Source: Pyrus communis (taxonomy: Eukaryota; Streptophyta; Magnoliopsida; Rosales; Rosaceae). Taken from it: a stretch of DNA of 64,000 nt. Below the pieces are notes generated by a model. That model had not been told where the DNA came from. It ran no database searches and saw only the letters and a list, made by a program, of their open reading frames with translations. The stretch is from positions 15,642,088-15,706,087 of the forward strand of contig NC_084811.1 in the NCBI RefSeq assembly GCF_963583255.1, in the 5' to 3' direction. Position numbers and translations under genes: made by a program. Shown one piece after another: positions 18,876 through 30,517 of the stretch (the stretch's first letter is position 1; the number at the start of each line of letters is the position of its first letter).

Positions 18876-20551
18876 TGATAGGAGCATATTTAGGCGACTT
18901 ACTTAGCTTGTTTTCGTGCATTTATATTGTTAATTCATAGTTGTTTTAGTAGTTTAAGCCATTTTCGTGTGTTTTTAGGTTCATATGGCTAAGGAAGCAA
19001 AAAGATGCATTTTGGAGCATTTTGGAGCAAAATTGGACTTGGAATGGATAGCGTATGTTTGGAGCAAAAGGAATGGACGAAATTGAAGGATTCCTAATCC
19101 ATTGCAGCCACATGCACCCATAATCATTCACACCTTGCAGCCACATGCATTCACTCTTAATAAATCAGCCACATGCACATTCAATCATTCACACCAAAAC
19201 CTTGCACATGCTTTCCCATTTCATTATTCATTCACTTTGCACCACCAATTCAGCCACATGCACTTATTCCTTCATTATTTCACCCACTTGCTCTCCCATT
19301 TCAGATTGCATTCCATTCATTCCAAGCCACATGCACTCCCATTTTCTCCCAAAACATTGCACATGCATTTTCAGCTTTCCACCAAGTTCCTAGTTGTCAT
19401 GTTCCCTCTTTTTCACCTATAAATAAGCATCCATTGCAGCCACAAATAACACACACTTCCATATTCAGAAAATCATCTCTCATACACATTCATTCACGCC
19501 AGAAATTCATTCCCTCTCTCTAACACTGCCATACTTCACCATTCTTCATATTTTCTGCCCAAAAACACTCCTTGCCTTCCCCTACATCCATCCCTACCCT
19601 AAACACATCATTCTACATCATCCATAACCCCCAAAACTCACCAAAACCCCTTGTGTTGCAGCAACTAGAGGAGAAGAGGCCTAAACGTTCATACAATTCA
19701 AGATTGAGTTGTTGGGATTTTTAGGTGTTCTTCGTTCTTGTTTTCAATGTTTACTTTGTTATTACTCTCTAAGTTTGTTGTAATCATGAGTGGCTAAACC
19801 CCTAATTAGTTAGGGGAAAGTTTGAAGCCATGGACATATGTTGGTTATGATTTGATTTACTCCAGTTATGAATTCATGAACTTTAGATGTGGTTTACTTT
19901 TCTGTTTTGATTAAGAACTTGTTTATGTATGTGGGTTGAGGGTCGACACTTAATTTGCATGCCTAAACTTGATGCTAGGATATAAGGGAATTTCACCTAA
20001 TCGTTATGAACTTATATTCATGAGTAGTAAAAATCGCTAGTCACGATTGTGTTTAGTAACCCTAGGCTGGATTAACATGCGTATTCCATAGTTATGAATG
20101 CCTAGTCGATGTTTATGATTTCCGTTGAACTTAATGATCCTTGTTGAATGTCTCTATCATGCGTATTCCATAGTTAGGGACTTTGATTAGGAATAATTTG
20201 GTTGTAATGCGTATTCCATTCAATCCAATGAATCTAGGGAAATCTGAAAGTTAATTTAAGCGGACCTAATTAACTTGGAGCATTGTCATTCATCGTTTGT
20301 TGAAGTCATAACTGGGAATCAAATTATATGCATATGTTCATGTGTGGATAAGGAACCCTCTAACTAGTTTCTCATCATTCTATTTCATCAATTTCGTTTT
20401 TACAATCTGCCCTTAATTAGAATCTGTGCATTTAATTTAATTTCGTCAAAACCTTAATCCCCCTTTACTTTAGTATCCAACTTAGTTAGAAAGTGTCTTA
20501 GTTTGTGTTTATAAGTGTTTTGATTCAATTTGTTACACAAATTCGTCCAAA
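18876..20551 (+). repeat. L2 LTR, plus strand, truncated at U5 side
   Basis: It starts at the U3 terminus TGATAGGAGC after the PPT and stops at CGTCCAAAT, about 280 bp short of a complete L2 LTR. An inverted PBS copy follows at once. The U3 is rich in GCCACATGCA repeats (19100-19390), and a TATA box CCTATAAATA lies at 19416-19425. ORFs of 60-116 codons here are repeat-derived and not supported as genes. It forms the outer part of the left inverted-repeat arm. Confidence 0.88.
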
Positions 20552-20552
20552 T

Positions 20553-20570
20553 TCCCCGGCAACGACGCCA
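20553..20570 (-). promoter_or_regulatory. PBS copy in left arm, one mismatch
   Basis: On the minus strand TGGCGTCGTTGCCGGGGA lies 5 nt from the LTR terminus at 20576. One base differs from the tRNA-Asp complement. It is joined directly to L2 LTR sequence, without any gag. Confidence 0.85.
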
Positions 20571-20575
20571 AAATT

Positions 20576-21334
20576 TGATGCGAGATTTATATGCACACAA
20601 ATTAAACCCTCTTTTTGTCAAATTGTAGTAAGTATGCAAGTAGGGATCGTTCTGGACCGGGGATTAGGAGGGACTGTTAACCACTTGGATTTGACTCAAA
20701 AACGTAAAATAACAATATGAAACACTATACTAGACTCAAAGAATGCAAAACTAAACTTTAAAACACTAAGACAAACCAAAAGACTCAAAACAACACAAAC
20801 ACACTCAAATCTGCCTTAAAACCACTTTCTGGGCAGATTTGAGCACAAACACAAATTTGGACGAAATTAAGTAATAACTTGACTCAAGAACGTAAAAACA
20901 CAATATAAAACACTAAACTAACTCAAAGAATGTAAAACTAAACACTTAAAACATTAAAACAAACCAAAAGACTCAAACATCACCCAAAACACTCAAAACT
21001 GCCTTAAAATCACTTTCTGGGCAGTTTTGAGCACTTTGGTGAATTCGGACGAAATTGGGAAATAAAATGAATCAAAACACTTAAAAGCACAAACTAAATT
21101 GATTTCTAACTAAATTGGACATTAAAGTAAAGGGGGATTTAGATTTATACGAAAATTGAAATAACAAAACAAGTTAATAAACGAAACAGATTGTAAAACG
21201 AATTTGATGGAATGGAATGAATGGATGATAGAATGGCTAAGGGGTTCATCTCCATACATGTTATACTTGCATAATAAAATGATTTCCAATTGCATAAAAT
21301 GATAGAGACACAACAACAAACACAAAAACAGCAA
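20576..21334 (-). repeat. L1-type LTR, U5 side only, minus strand
   Basis: It starts TGATGCGAGATTTATATGC and matches the U5 part of L1 LTRs for 759 bp. It ends at ACAGCAA, where the inverted repeat stops. Confidence 0.85.
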
Positions 21335-22196
21335 TATGTATGTTTGATTTTATTAAACTCGTTTATGATTGCATGTTTTGAGATTCAAAAGAAAAAGAAG
21401 AAAAAGAAGAAAAAAAAAAAAAAAAAAAGGAGTGAAAATAAGTAAGAATGAACTCACGAGCGTTGATGGTTGAAGAAAGGGTCCAAAAAGTTGAATATGG
21501 CCCTAAGTTTTGTGTGATTTTCCCTTGGGTGTTCAAAGTTGACTTTTGCGTTCTTAAGGGAATTCTAAGTGCCTAATTCAATACTTTGCTCACTATTGCT
21601 TTAAGAATGTTTGTTTATCCTTCACCTTTCATTGTTAGCCAAGACCCTAGCCCCGTTACTACCCTTTGACTTCTATATTGAGTGTTATGTATTTCAATTG
21701 TGGAGTTTGAACTTGGTATGAGCTTATGGTGTCACTGGTTCTCGCGTCTAAGTAGTAGCATTCCATTCATGAGATCATATCTAAACATGCTTATTAACTC
21801 CAGAAAATGCTTTCCTTATTATAACATATGTGAGTGTTCGTCTACATGTTTACATCAATCTTCTCACATATACCTAGTGTAGGGTGTGTAGTCAGAAAAT
21901 CTGTGTGAAAAACGAGAGTACATCTAGTAAGAAATTGAGGGAATTCTCTAAAGGCATGTTACTACATTTGAAATGTGTTTTAATTGCTTAATTGTGAACT
22001 AGTATGTGGTGACTATGATTAAGAATGTACTTAAGTGTAAAGATGGCTCAAATCTGTGAGAATAATGATTTTTAACTTGTCATGTGCATTGGAAGTCCCT
22101 GATACGATTGTTGGAAGGTGTAGGTTGTGTTTTGTTCTTTTTGTTTTGTTTTTCTGTTTTGCTCGAGGACTAGCAAAAGCTAAGTGTGGGGGTATT
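21335..22196 (+). other. 3' noncoding region and PPT of an L1 element
   Basis: It matches 47690-48525 of element G, including an A-rich tract (21395-21428) and the CTCGAGGACTAGCAAAAGC block. It ends with the PPT AAGTGTGGGGGTATT (22182-22196). No gene seen. Confidence 0.8.
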
Positions 22197-23672
22197 TGAT
22201 AGGAGCATATTTATGCGACTTAAATGGCTTGTTCTCGTACATTTACGTTATGTTTCTTTAGTTATTTTAGTACTTTAAGCTATTTTCGTGTGTTTGTAGG
22301 TCCAAAGGGCTAAAGGAGCAAAAAGATGCATTTTGGAGACTTTTGGAGCACTTTTGGGCTAAGGACGGATAGCTTATGCTTGAAGCCAAAGTGTTGGACG
22401 AAATTGAAGACCTAATTGGAGCCAAAGTGTTGGAACCTTGTTCTCTTTAGTTTTAGGACATTTAAACCTTTCCTAATCCCAATCATGCCATGCATAACAC
22501 ACATCCATTCTAACACATTGTCATTGCACATGCATTTCCTTCATTAGTTAACCCACATGCACTTATCACTTATCATCACCACATATCATATCACTTAATC
22601 ACTTATCACTTATCATCACCACTTATCACTTATCACTTATCACTTTCAAAGTTTAAATTTAATTCTCTTTGTTTTGTACGTATGAGGAATGGAAGAGAAG
22701 AGTGCCTAAACGTTCATACAATTCAAGTTTGAGTTGTTGGAATGTTTAGGTGTTTCTTTGATTTCAAAGTTATGAGGAACTAAACCCCCTTTAGCTAGGG
22801 GGTGATTCGAAACTATGTTTATATTTGCAATATGAATTGATTAACTTTCGTTGGAATTTCATAAGTTGTGGATTCAATTTGTTTAACCGTTTGATTGATA
22901 ACTTATTTATGAATGTTTATTAAGAATGCGCGCTTAATTTTCATGCATGAATATGACACTAGAATATAAGTGAATTTCACCTAATCGTTATGAACTTATA
23001 TTCACAAGTAGTGGAGGTTGCTTATAAACAATCGCGTTAAATGAATTCTTGGCACGAGTTTCATGCTCATCATAGTAACGAATGCCTCGTCAACACTTAT
23101 AGTTTCCATAATGCTTAATGATCTTTGATTGTATCTTTATTGTGCTTTTCACGTAAAGGACTTTTGGAGAATGTGGTGAATTGCGTTGCGCTAACCCATC
23201 CAATTCATTAACTTAAGGAAAACTTGACGGTTAATTTAAGCGGACCTAATTAACCCGGGGCGTTGAGTTTCATAATTTATCGAAAGACCAACTGAGAATC
23301 AATCTTGTATGCAAGTGTAACATGTGTGGAGAAGAACCCCTTGGCTATTCCATCATCCATATTTTCATCACATTCATATTTACGTTTTGCCTTTAATTAC
23401 AATTTGTCCATTTAATTTAATCTCGTCCAAACACAATCCCCCCTTTACTTTATTGTTCAATTTAATTAGAAATCAATTTAGTTTATGTTTTAAAGTATTT
23501 TTGAATTCTTTGAGTCTAGTATAGTGTTTTATATTGTGTTTTTACGTTTTTGAGTCAAATCCAAGTGATTAACAATCCCTCCTAATCCCCGGTCCAGAAC
23601 GATCCCTACTTATATCATTACTACAATTGTCAAAAAGAGGGTTTAATTTGTGTGCGTATAAATCCCGCATCA
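22197..23672 (+). repeat. Plus-strand 3' LTR in the centre of the inverted repeat
   Basis: 1,476 bp from TGATAGGAGC to TCCCGCATCA, preceded by a PPT. The minisatellite, TATA box and leader present in other L1 LTRs are deleted at about 22645, where the GATAAG-type array joins R/U5 sequence directly. It would therefore lack its core promoter. Confidence 0.88.
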
Positions 23673-23822
23673 GCCCTCTTATCTTCCTCATTATTGTAGC
23701 ACAAGGTCTAAGGTGAGGTTTGGGGGATTATGGAAATGGTAGAGGAGTGGTTTGGAGGGTTGGGAAGTGGTGGAAATAGAAGGGAATGATGCTGGAAATG
23801 AAGAGAACCCACGGCAACAAGG
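23673..23822 (-). repeat. Short minus LTR remnant
   Basis: The 150 bp match the minus LTR around 12507-12600 at first (GCCCTCTTATCTTCCTC...), then diverge to ACCCACGGCAACAAGG at the arm boundary. GCCCT may be the TSD copy of the LTR at 22197. Confidence 0.6.
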
Positions 23823-24581
23823 TTGCTGTTTTTGTGTTTGTTGTTGTGTCTCTATCATTTTATGCAATTGGAAATCATTTTATTATGCAAGTATAACATG
23901 TATGGAGATGAACCCCTTAGCCATTCTATCATCCATTCATTCCATTCCATCAAATTCGTTTTACAATCTGTTTCGTTTATTAACTTGTTTTGTTATTTCA
24001 ATTTTCGTATAAATCTAAATCCCCCTTTACTTTAATGTCCAATTTAGTTAGAAATCAATTTAGTTTGTGCTTTTAAGTGTTTTGATTCATTTTATTTCCC
24101 AATTTCGTCCAAATTCACCAAAGTGCTCAAAACTGCCCAGAAAGTGATTTTAAGGCAGTTTTGAGTGTTTTGGGTGATGTTTGAGTCTTTTGGTTTGTTT
24201 TAATGTTTTAAGTGTTTAGTTTTACATTCTTTGAGTTAGTTTAGTGTTTTATATTGTGTTTTTACGTTCTTGAGTCAAGTTATTACTTAATTTCGTCCAA
24301 ATTTGTGTTTGTGCTCAAATCTGCCCAGAAAGTGGTTTTAAGGCAGATTTGAGTGTGTTTGTGTTGTTTTGAGTCTTTTGGTTTGTCTTAGTGTTTTAAA
24401 GTTTAGTTTTGCATTCTTTGAGTCTAGTATAGTGTTTCATATTGTTATTTTACGTTTTTGAGTCAAATCCAAGTGGTTAACAGTCCCTCCTAATCCCCGG
24501 TCCAGAACGATCCCTACTTGCATACTTACTACAATTTGACAAAAAGAGGGTTTAATTTGTGTGCATATAAATCTCGCATCA
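23823..24581 (+). repeat. L1-type LTR, U5 side only, plus strand
   Basis: 759 bp ending CTCGCATCA, followed by AATTT and the PBS. Confidence 0.85.
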
Positions 24582-24586
24582 AATTT

Positions 24587-24604
24587 TGGCGCCGTTGCCG
24601 GGGA
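24587..24604 (+). promoter_or_regulatory. PBS copy in right arm
   Basis: TGGCGCCGTTGCCGGGGA, a perfect tRNA-Asp complement, after which the sequence switches to an inverted L2 LTR at ATTTGGACG. Confidence 0.9.
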
Positions 24605-26281
24605 ATTTGGACGAATTTGTGTAACAAATTGAATCAAAACACTTATAAACACAAACTAAGACACTTTCTAACTAAGTTGGATACTAAAGTAAAGGGGGAT
24701 TAAGGTTTTGACGAAATTAAATTAAATGCACAGATTCTAATTAAGGGCAGATTGTAAAAACGAAATTGATGAAATAGAATGATGAGAAACTAGTTAGAGG
24801 GTTCCTTATCCACACATGAACATATGCATATAATTTGATTCCCAGTTATGACTTCAACAAACGATGAATGACAATGCTCCAAGTTAATTAGGTCCGCTTA
24901 AATTAACTTTCAGATTTCCCTAGATTCATTGGATTGAATGGAATACGCATTACAACCAAATTATTCCTAATCAAAGTCCCTAACTATGGAATACGCATGA
25001 TAGAGACATTCAACAAGGATCATTAAGTTCAACGGAAATCATAAACATCGACTAGGCATTCATAACTATGGAATACGCATGTTAATCCAGCCTAGGGTTA
25101 CTAAACACAATCGTGACTAGCGATTTTTACTACTCATGAATATAAGTTCATAACGATTAGGTGAAATTCCCTTATATCCTAGCATCAAGTTTAGGCATGC
25201 AAATTAAGTGTCGACCCTCAACCCACATACATAAACAAGTTCTTAATCAAAACAGAAAAGTAAACCACATCTAAAGTTCATGAATTCATAACTGGAGTAA
25301 ATCAAATCATAACCAACATATGTCCATGGCTTCAAACTTTCCCCTAACTAATTAGGGGTTTAGCCACTCATGATTACAACAAACTTAGAGAGTAATAACA
25401 AAGTAAACATTGAAAACAAGAACGAAGAACACCTAAAAATCCCAACAACTCAATCTTGAATTGTATGAACGTTTAGGCCTCTTCTCCTCTAGTTGCTGCA
25501 ACACAAGGGGTTTTGGTGAGTTTTGGGGGTTATGGATGATGTAGAATGATGTGTTTAGGGTAGGGATGGATGTAGGGGAAGGCAAGGAGTGTTTTTGGGC
25601 AGAAAATATGAAGAATGGTGAAGTATGGCAGTGTTAGAGAGAGGGAATGAATTTCTGGCGTGAATGAATGTGTATGAGAGATGATTTTCTGAATATGGAA
25701 GTGTGTGTTATTTGTGGCTGCAATGGATGCTTATTTATAGGTGAAAAAGAGGGAACATGACAACTAGGAACTTGGTGGAAAGCTGAAAATGCATGTGCAA
25801 TGTTTTGGGAGAAAATGGGAGTGCATGTGGCTTGGAATGAATGGAATGCAATCTGAAATGGGAGAGCATGTGGGTGAAATAATGAAGGAATAAGTGCATG
25901 TGGCTGAATTGGTGGTGCAAAGTGAATGAATAATGAAATGGGAAAGCATGTGCAAGGTTTTGGTGTGAATGATTGAATGTGCATGTGGCTGATTTATTAA
26001 GAGTGAATGCATGTGGCTGCAAGGTGTGAATGATTATGGGTGCATGTGGCTGCAATGGATTAGGAATCCTTCAATTTCGTCCATTCCTTTTGCTCCAAAC
26101 ATAAGCTATCCATTCCAAGTCCAATTTTGCTCCAAAATGCTCCAAAATGCATCTTTTTGCTTCCTTAGCCATATGAACCTAAAAACACACGAAAATGGCT
26201 TAAACTACTAAAACAACTATGAATTAACAATATAAATGCACGAAAACAAGCTAAGTAAGTCGCCTAAATATGCTCCTATCA
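24605..26281 (-). repeat. L2 LTR, minus strand, truncated at U5 side
   Basis: 1,677 bp ending CTCCTATCA at the right edge of complex C. Identical in extent to the inverted copy 18876-20551. TATA complement TATTTATAGG at about 25732. Confidence 0.9.
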
Positions 26282-27463
26282 GGTTTAGTTGAATTTAAAC
26301 ATTGGAATCAAAGAAACACCTAAACATTCCAACAACTCAAACTTGAATTGTATGAACGTTTAGGCACTCTTCTCTTCCATTCCTCATACGTACAAAACAA
26401 AGAGTATTGAAATTAAACATTGAAATCAAAGAAACACCTAAACATTCCAACAACTCAAACTTGAATTGTATGAACGTTTAGGCACTCTTCTCTTCCTCTT
26501 CGTTGTAGCACAAGGTCTAAGGATAGTTTGATGGTGTGAATGGTTTGGGGAGTGGTTGGAGTGGCTGCAATGGAGGAGAAAAGTGTTTTGGTGGCTGCAA
26601 TGAGGGTGTGGAGAGGTTTTGACGAATTTCTGGAATATGGAAGAGTGTATGAATGAAATGTGTATGCAATGGATGCTTATTTATAGGTGAAATGGGGGGA
26701 ACATGACAGCTAGGAGGGAATGTGGCTGCATGTTTGAATGATTAAAGGATGCATGTGGGTTGGAATTGCATGTGCAATGAATATGTGGCTGCATGTGCAA
26801 GGGGACAATCTGAAAATGCATGTGAAAGCATGTGTTGGCTGCAATGATGAAATGGATGGGAGTGCATGTGGCTTAATTAATTAAAGGGAGTGCATGTGCA
26901 ATGTTTTAAAGGATGGAATGCATGTGAATATGATGAAATCTGATGGGAGATGGAATGGGATGTTTTGCATGTGAATTAAAGAGTGAATGCATGTGCAATG
27001 ACAGCTAGGTTGAATATGCATGTGGAATGGCTGATTTATTTGAAGATGCATGTGCAATGAAGTGGAATGACAGCTAGGTTATGATGATGAATGCATGTGG
27101 CTGATTTAATTGAATAGGAAAGCATGTGGATTTAATGGTTTAAAGGGTGAATGCATGTGGATGCATGTGTTGATGAATGGGATTAGGAAAGGTTTAAATG
27201 TCCTAAAACTAAAGGGAACAAGGTTCCAACACTTTGGTCTTCAATTAGGTCTTCAATTTCGTCCAACACTTTGGCTCCAAGCATAAGCTATCCATCCTTA
27301 GTCCAAAAGTGCTCCAAAAGTCTCCAAAATGCGTCTTTTTGCTCCTTTAGCCCTTTGGACCTACAAACACACGAAAATAGCTTAAAGTACTAAAATAACT
27401 AAAGAAACATAACGTAAATGCACGAGAACAAGCCATTTAAGTCGCATGAATATGCTCCTATCA
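26282..27463 (-). repeat. LTR H1, second visible segment
   Basis: Continues the LTR broken at 14030 and ends ATATGCTCCTATCA. GCCGT (27464) is the expected TSD copy. It carries a ~115-bp tandem duplication (about 26310-26480) and a U3 dense in TGCATGTG. TATA complement at about 26682. Confidence 0.85.
26720..27175 (-). promoter_or_regulatory. U3 RY-motif array (TGCATG x15)
   Basis: I count 15 TGCATG hexamers, most as TGCATGTG, in about 455 bp upstream of the LTR TATA box. TGCATG/CATGCA is the core of the RY element bound by plant B3-domain factors of the ABI3/FUS3/LEC2 type. Spacing is irregular, so it is not a simple tandem repeat. Confidence 0.6.
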
Positions 27464-27688
27464 GCCGTAGCAAAGGAGAGGAAGAAGATTGCTTGAAGAT
27501 TCTAGCTATTCAACATTGGATCGTTAGAGTATTTAGGTGTTCTCTTTCTATTATTTACAATGTATAAATCTGTTTTCCTTTGTTTTGTGAACATGAGGAA
27601 CTAAGCCTTTTGGCTAGGGGGCTATTCAATACCATGACTATGCTTGCAAGATGAATTGATTACATCCAATTGTTACTTCATAAGTTGT
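27464..27688 (+). repeat. Plus LTR (L3), first visible segment
   Basis: Mid-LTR sequence resuming after H1. It continues after the solo LTR at 29573. Its U3 start lies left of the window. Confidence 0.75.
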
Positions 27689-29567
27689 TGATGTGAGAAT
27701 TACTTGACACTCAAATTAAACCCTCGTTTGACAATTGTAGTAGAATGGATAAGTGAGGGATCGTTCTGGACCGGGGATTAGGAGGGATTGCAAATCTCTT
27801 GGAAACTGACTCAAAAACTTAAAAACACAGTTTAAAACACTAAACTAGACTCAAAGAATACAAAATTAAAGTTTAAAACACTAAGACAAACCAAAAACTC
27901 AAAATGCTTTAAAAACACAAACTAAAATGATTTCTAACTAAATTGACATTAAAGTAAAGGGGGATTTAAGTTTATACGAAAATTGAAATAACGAAACAAG
28001 TTAAATAAACTAGACAGAATAAAAAATATGTAAATATGAATATGATGAAAGTATGGATGAATGGATGCTAGCCAAGGGGTTCATCTCCACACATGTTACA
28101 CTTGCATAATAAAATGATTTCCAATTGCGTTTCAATAAATCATTAATTCTCAACACTCCAAGTTAATTAGATCCGCTTAAATTAACCTTCAAATCTTCCT
28201 AACGTTATTGAATTGGATGATTGCATACGACAACCCAAAACATTCCCCACAAGTCCCCTACATGATTGCATAATAGAGATACAAGCAAGAATCATTACGC
28301 TCTATGAAGATTATAAGTTTTGACGAGGCATTCGTTACTATGGAATACGCATGAAACTTATGCCAAGAATTCGTTTAACGCGATTGTTTATAAGCAACCT
28401 CCACTACTTGTGAATATAAGTTCGTAACTATTAGGTGAAACTCACTTGTATTCTAGTGTCATATTCATGCATGAAAATTAAGTGTGCACTCTCAATAAAC
28501 ATACATAAATAAGTTATCAATCAAACGGTTAAACAAATTGAATCCACAACTTATGAAACGCAATTAGAAGTAATCAAATCAAAATGCAAACATAAACATA
28601 TATTTCGAATCACCCCCTAGCTAAGGGGGGTTTAGTTCCTCATACAAAACAAAGAGAATTAAAATTAAACATTGAAATCAAAGAAACACCTAAACATTCC
28701 AACAACTCAAACTTGAATTGTATGAACGTTTAGGCCCTCTTCTCTTCCTCTTTATTGTAGCATAAGGTCTAAGGATAGTTGGTTTGGGGGAATGGAAGTG
28801 TATGAGGAGTGGTGGAAATGGAAAGATGGTTTTTGGATTCTAAGGGAGACTCACGGCTAAGAGAGAAAGGGATGTGTTTGTGGTGTGTTGTGTATGAAAT
28901 GAGATGTTTTTGAATGAATGAATGCAAGGGTATTTATAGGAGTAGTGGAGGGAACATATGGCTATGTCATTTGTAGGTGAAGTAAGTGTGTGAGGTTGGT
29001 GAAGTAAGTGGAGGTTGTAGGTGAAGTAGGTGGATGTTGTAGGTGAAGTAGGTGGATGTTGTAGGTGAAGTAGGTGGATGATATGTTAAGTGATAAGTGA
29101 TAAGTGATATGATATGTGGTTATGATATGATAAGTGGTTAAGTGGTGATGATAAGTGATAAGTGATTAAGTGATATGATATGTGGTGATGATAAGTGATA
29201 AGTGCATGTGGGTTAACTAATGAAGGAAATGCATGTGCAATGACAATGTGTTAGAATGGATGTGTGTTATGCATGGCATGATTGGGATTAGGAAAGGTTT
29301 AAATGTCCTAAAACTAAAGAGAACAAGGTTCCAACACTTTGGCTCCAATTATGTCTTCAATTTCGTCCAACACTTTGGCTTCAAGCATAAGCTATCCGTC
29401 CTTAGCCCAAAAGTGCTCCAAAAGTCTCCAAAATGCATCTTTTTGCTCCTTTAGCCCTTTGGACCTACAAACACACGAAAATAGCTTAAAGTACTAAAAT
29501 AACTAAAGAAACATAACGTAAATGTACGAGAACAAGCCATTTAAGTCGCATAAATATGCTCCTATCA
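27689..29567 (-). mobile_element. Solo LTR with TSD GTTGT
   Basis: 1,879 bp from TGATGTGAGAATTAC to CTCCTATCA. GTTGT at 27684-27688 and 29568-29572 flank it, and no internal region remains. Expected product of unequal recombination between the two LTRs of one element. Its minisatellite is short (about 28972-29074) and a GATAAGTG array follows. Confidence 0.92.
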
Positions 29568-30517
29568 GTTGTGAATTCAATTTGCTTAACTGTTTGATGG
29601 ATAACTCATTCTTGTGTGTTGATTAAGGTGGCCACTTAGTTTTTCATGCAGGGATTTGAAGCTAAAATATAAGGGAATTTCACCTAATTATAACCTTATA
29701 TTTGCTAGTAGTGGAGGTCGTTTATCGACGATCGCGTTAAGTGAATTCTTGGCAAAAGTTTCATGCTTTTCATAGTAACAATTGCCTCGTCAATACTTAT
29801 AGTTTTCATGAAATTTAATGATCTTTGATTGTACCTTTATTGTGCTTTTCACGTAAGGGACTTTTAGAGAATGTTTTGAGTTGTTGTATGCGCATTCCCA
29901 TCCAATTCAATAACTTAAGGAAAACTTGAAAGTTAGAAAAGTGCTGTTCACGGCTAACTTGGGGTATTGAGTTTCATGATTTATTGAAAGAAGCAATTGG
30001 AAATCAATTTGAATGCAAGTGTGTCATGTGTGGAGAAGAACCCTCTAGTTAGCCCATCATTCATCAATTCACCTAATTTAGTCTAAAAAATCTGTTTTCT
30101 TTGTCTTTGTCTTAATTTGCTTAATTTTCGTCAAAACCAATTCCCCCATTAATTTAAAGTGTTAGATTAGTTAGAAATCAATTTAGTTGATGTTTTTAAG
30201 TGTTTTGAGTCAAGTGATAACTTAATTTCGTCCAGATTTGAGTAAAGTGTTCAAAACTGCCCAGAAAGTGTTTTTAAGGCAGTTTTGAGTGTTTGTTTGC
30301 TGTTTTGAGTCTTTTGGTTCGTTTTGATGTTTTATAGTTTAGTTTTGCATTCTTTGAGTCTAGTTGAGTGTTTAAACTTTGTTTTTACGATTTTGAGTCA
30401 GTTTAGAGTGATTTAGCAATCCCTCCTAATCCCCGGTTTAAGAACGATCCCTACTTACATATCTGCTACAATTGTCACAAGAGGGTTTAATTTGTGTGTT
30501 AAGTAATTTTCGCATCA
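29568..30517 (+). repeat. Plus LTR (L3), U5 segment
   Basis: It begins with the second copy of the GTTGT duplication that flanks the solo LTR, then continues 27464-27688 and ends TTTTCGCATCA. It lies in the gag-like gene of element E; TGTAC at 30518 is the expected TSD copy. Confidence 0.82.

Larger units (their letters stand above)
18876..21334 (+). repeat. Left arm of 2,459-bp inverted repeat
   Basis: Collinear reverse complement of 23823-26281 with no net length difference: paired coordinates always sum to 45157. It is made of truncated L2 LTR, PBS complement and truncated L1 LTR. Three substitutions were noticed between arms, one of them in the PBS (GACGCC here, GGCGCC in the other arm). 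Confidence 0.93.
14031..26281 (-). mobile_element. Complex C: rearranged LTR retrotransposon insertion with TSD GGTTT
   Basis: The 12,251-bp insertion is flanked by GGTTT at 14026-14030 and 26282-26286 and interrupts LTR H1. Its outer ends are a minus LTR U5 end (TGATATG) and a minus LTR U3 end (CCTATCA), as in a normal element. Inside, order and strand are scrambled: truncated minus LTR, plus-strand pol and 3' region, plus LTR, then a large inverted repeat around 21335-23822. The outer LTRs form a subfamily, called L2 here, with RY-rich U3. Confidence 0.85.
23823..26281 (-). repeat. Right arm of 2,459-bp inverted repeat
   Basis: Inverted partner of 18876-21334. Its outer limit, 26281, is exactly the LTR U3 terminus next to TSD GGTTT. 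The left arm's outer limit is exactly the PPT/U3 junction. Confidence 0.93.

Noticed and set aside
19102..19523. Overlapping ORFs of 82-116 codons rich in H, S, F and P
   Set aside because: They lie in three frames over the CACATGCA-rich U3 of an L2 LTR and recur inverted at 25634-26055. Compositional artefacts.
18876..26281. Inverted repeat as a foldback DNA transposon
   Set aside because: The arms are made of LTR and PBS pieces, the whole sits inside an LTR-bounded insertion with a 5-bp TSD, and no transposase is present.
18876..26281. Inverted repeat as a pure assembly artefact
   Set aside because: Not excluded, but the arms differ by a few substitutions, one in the PBS, and the complex has a perfect TSD; a fold-back read would give identical arms. 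Kept as a finding with a read-level test.
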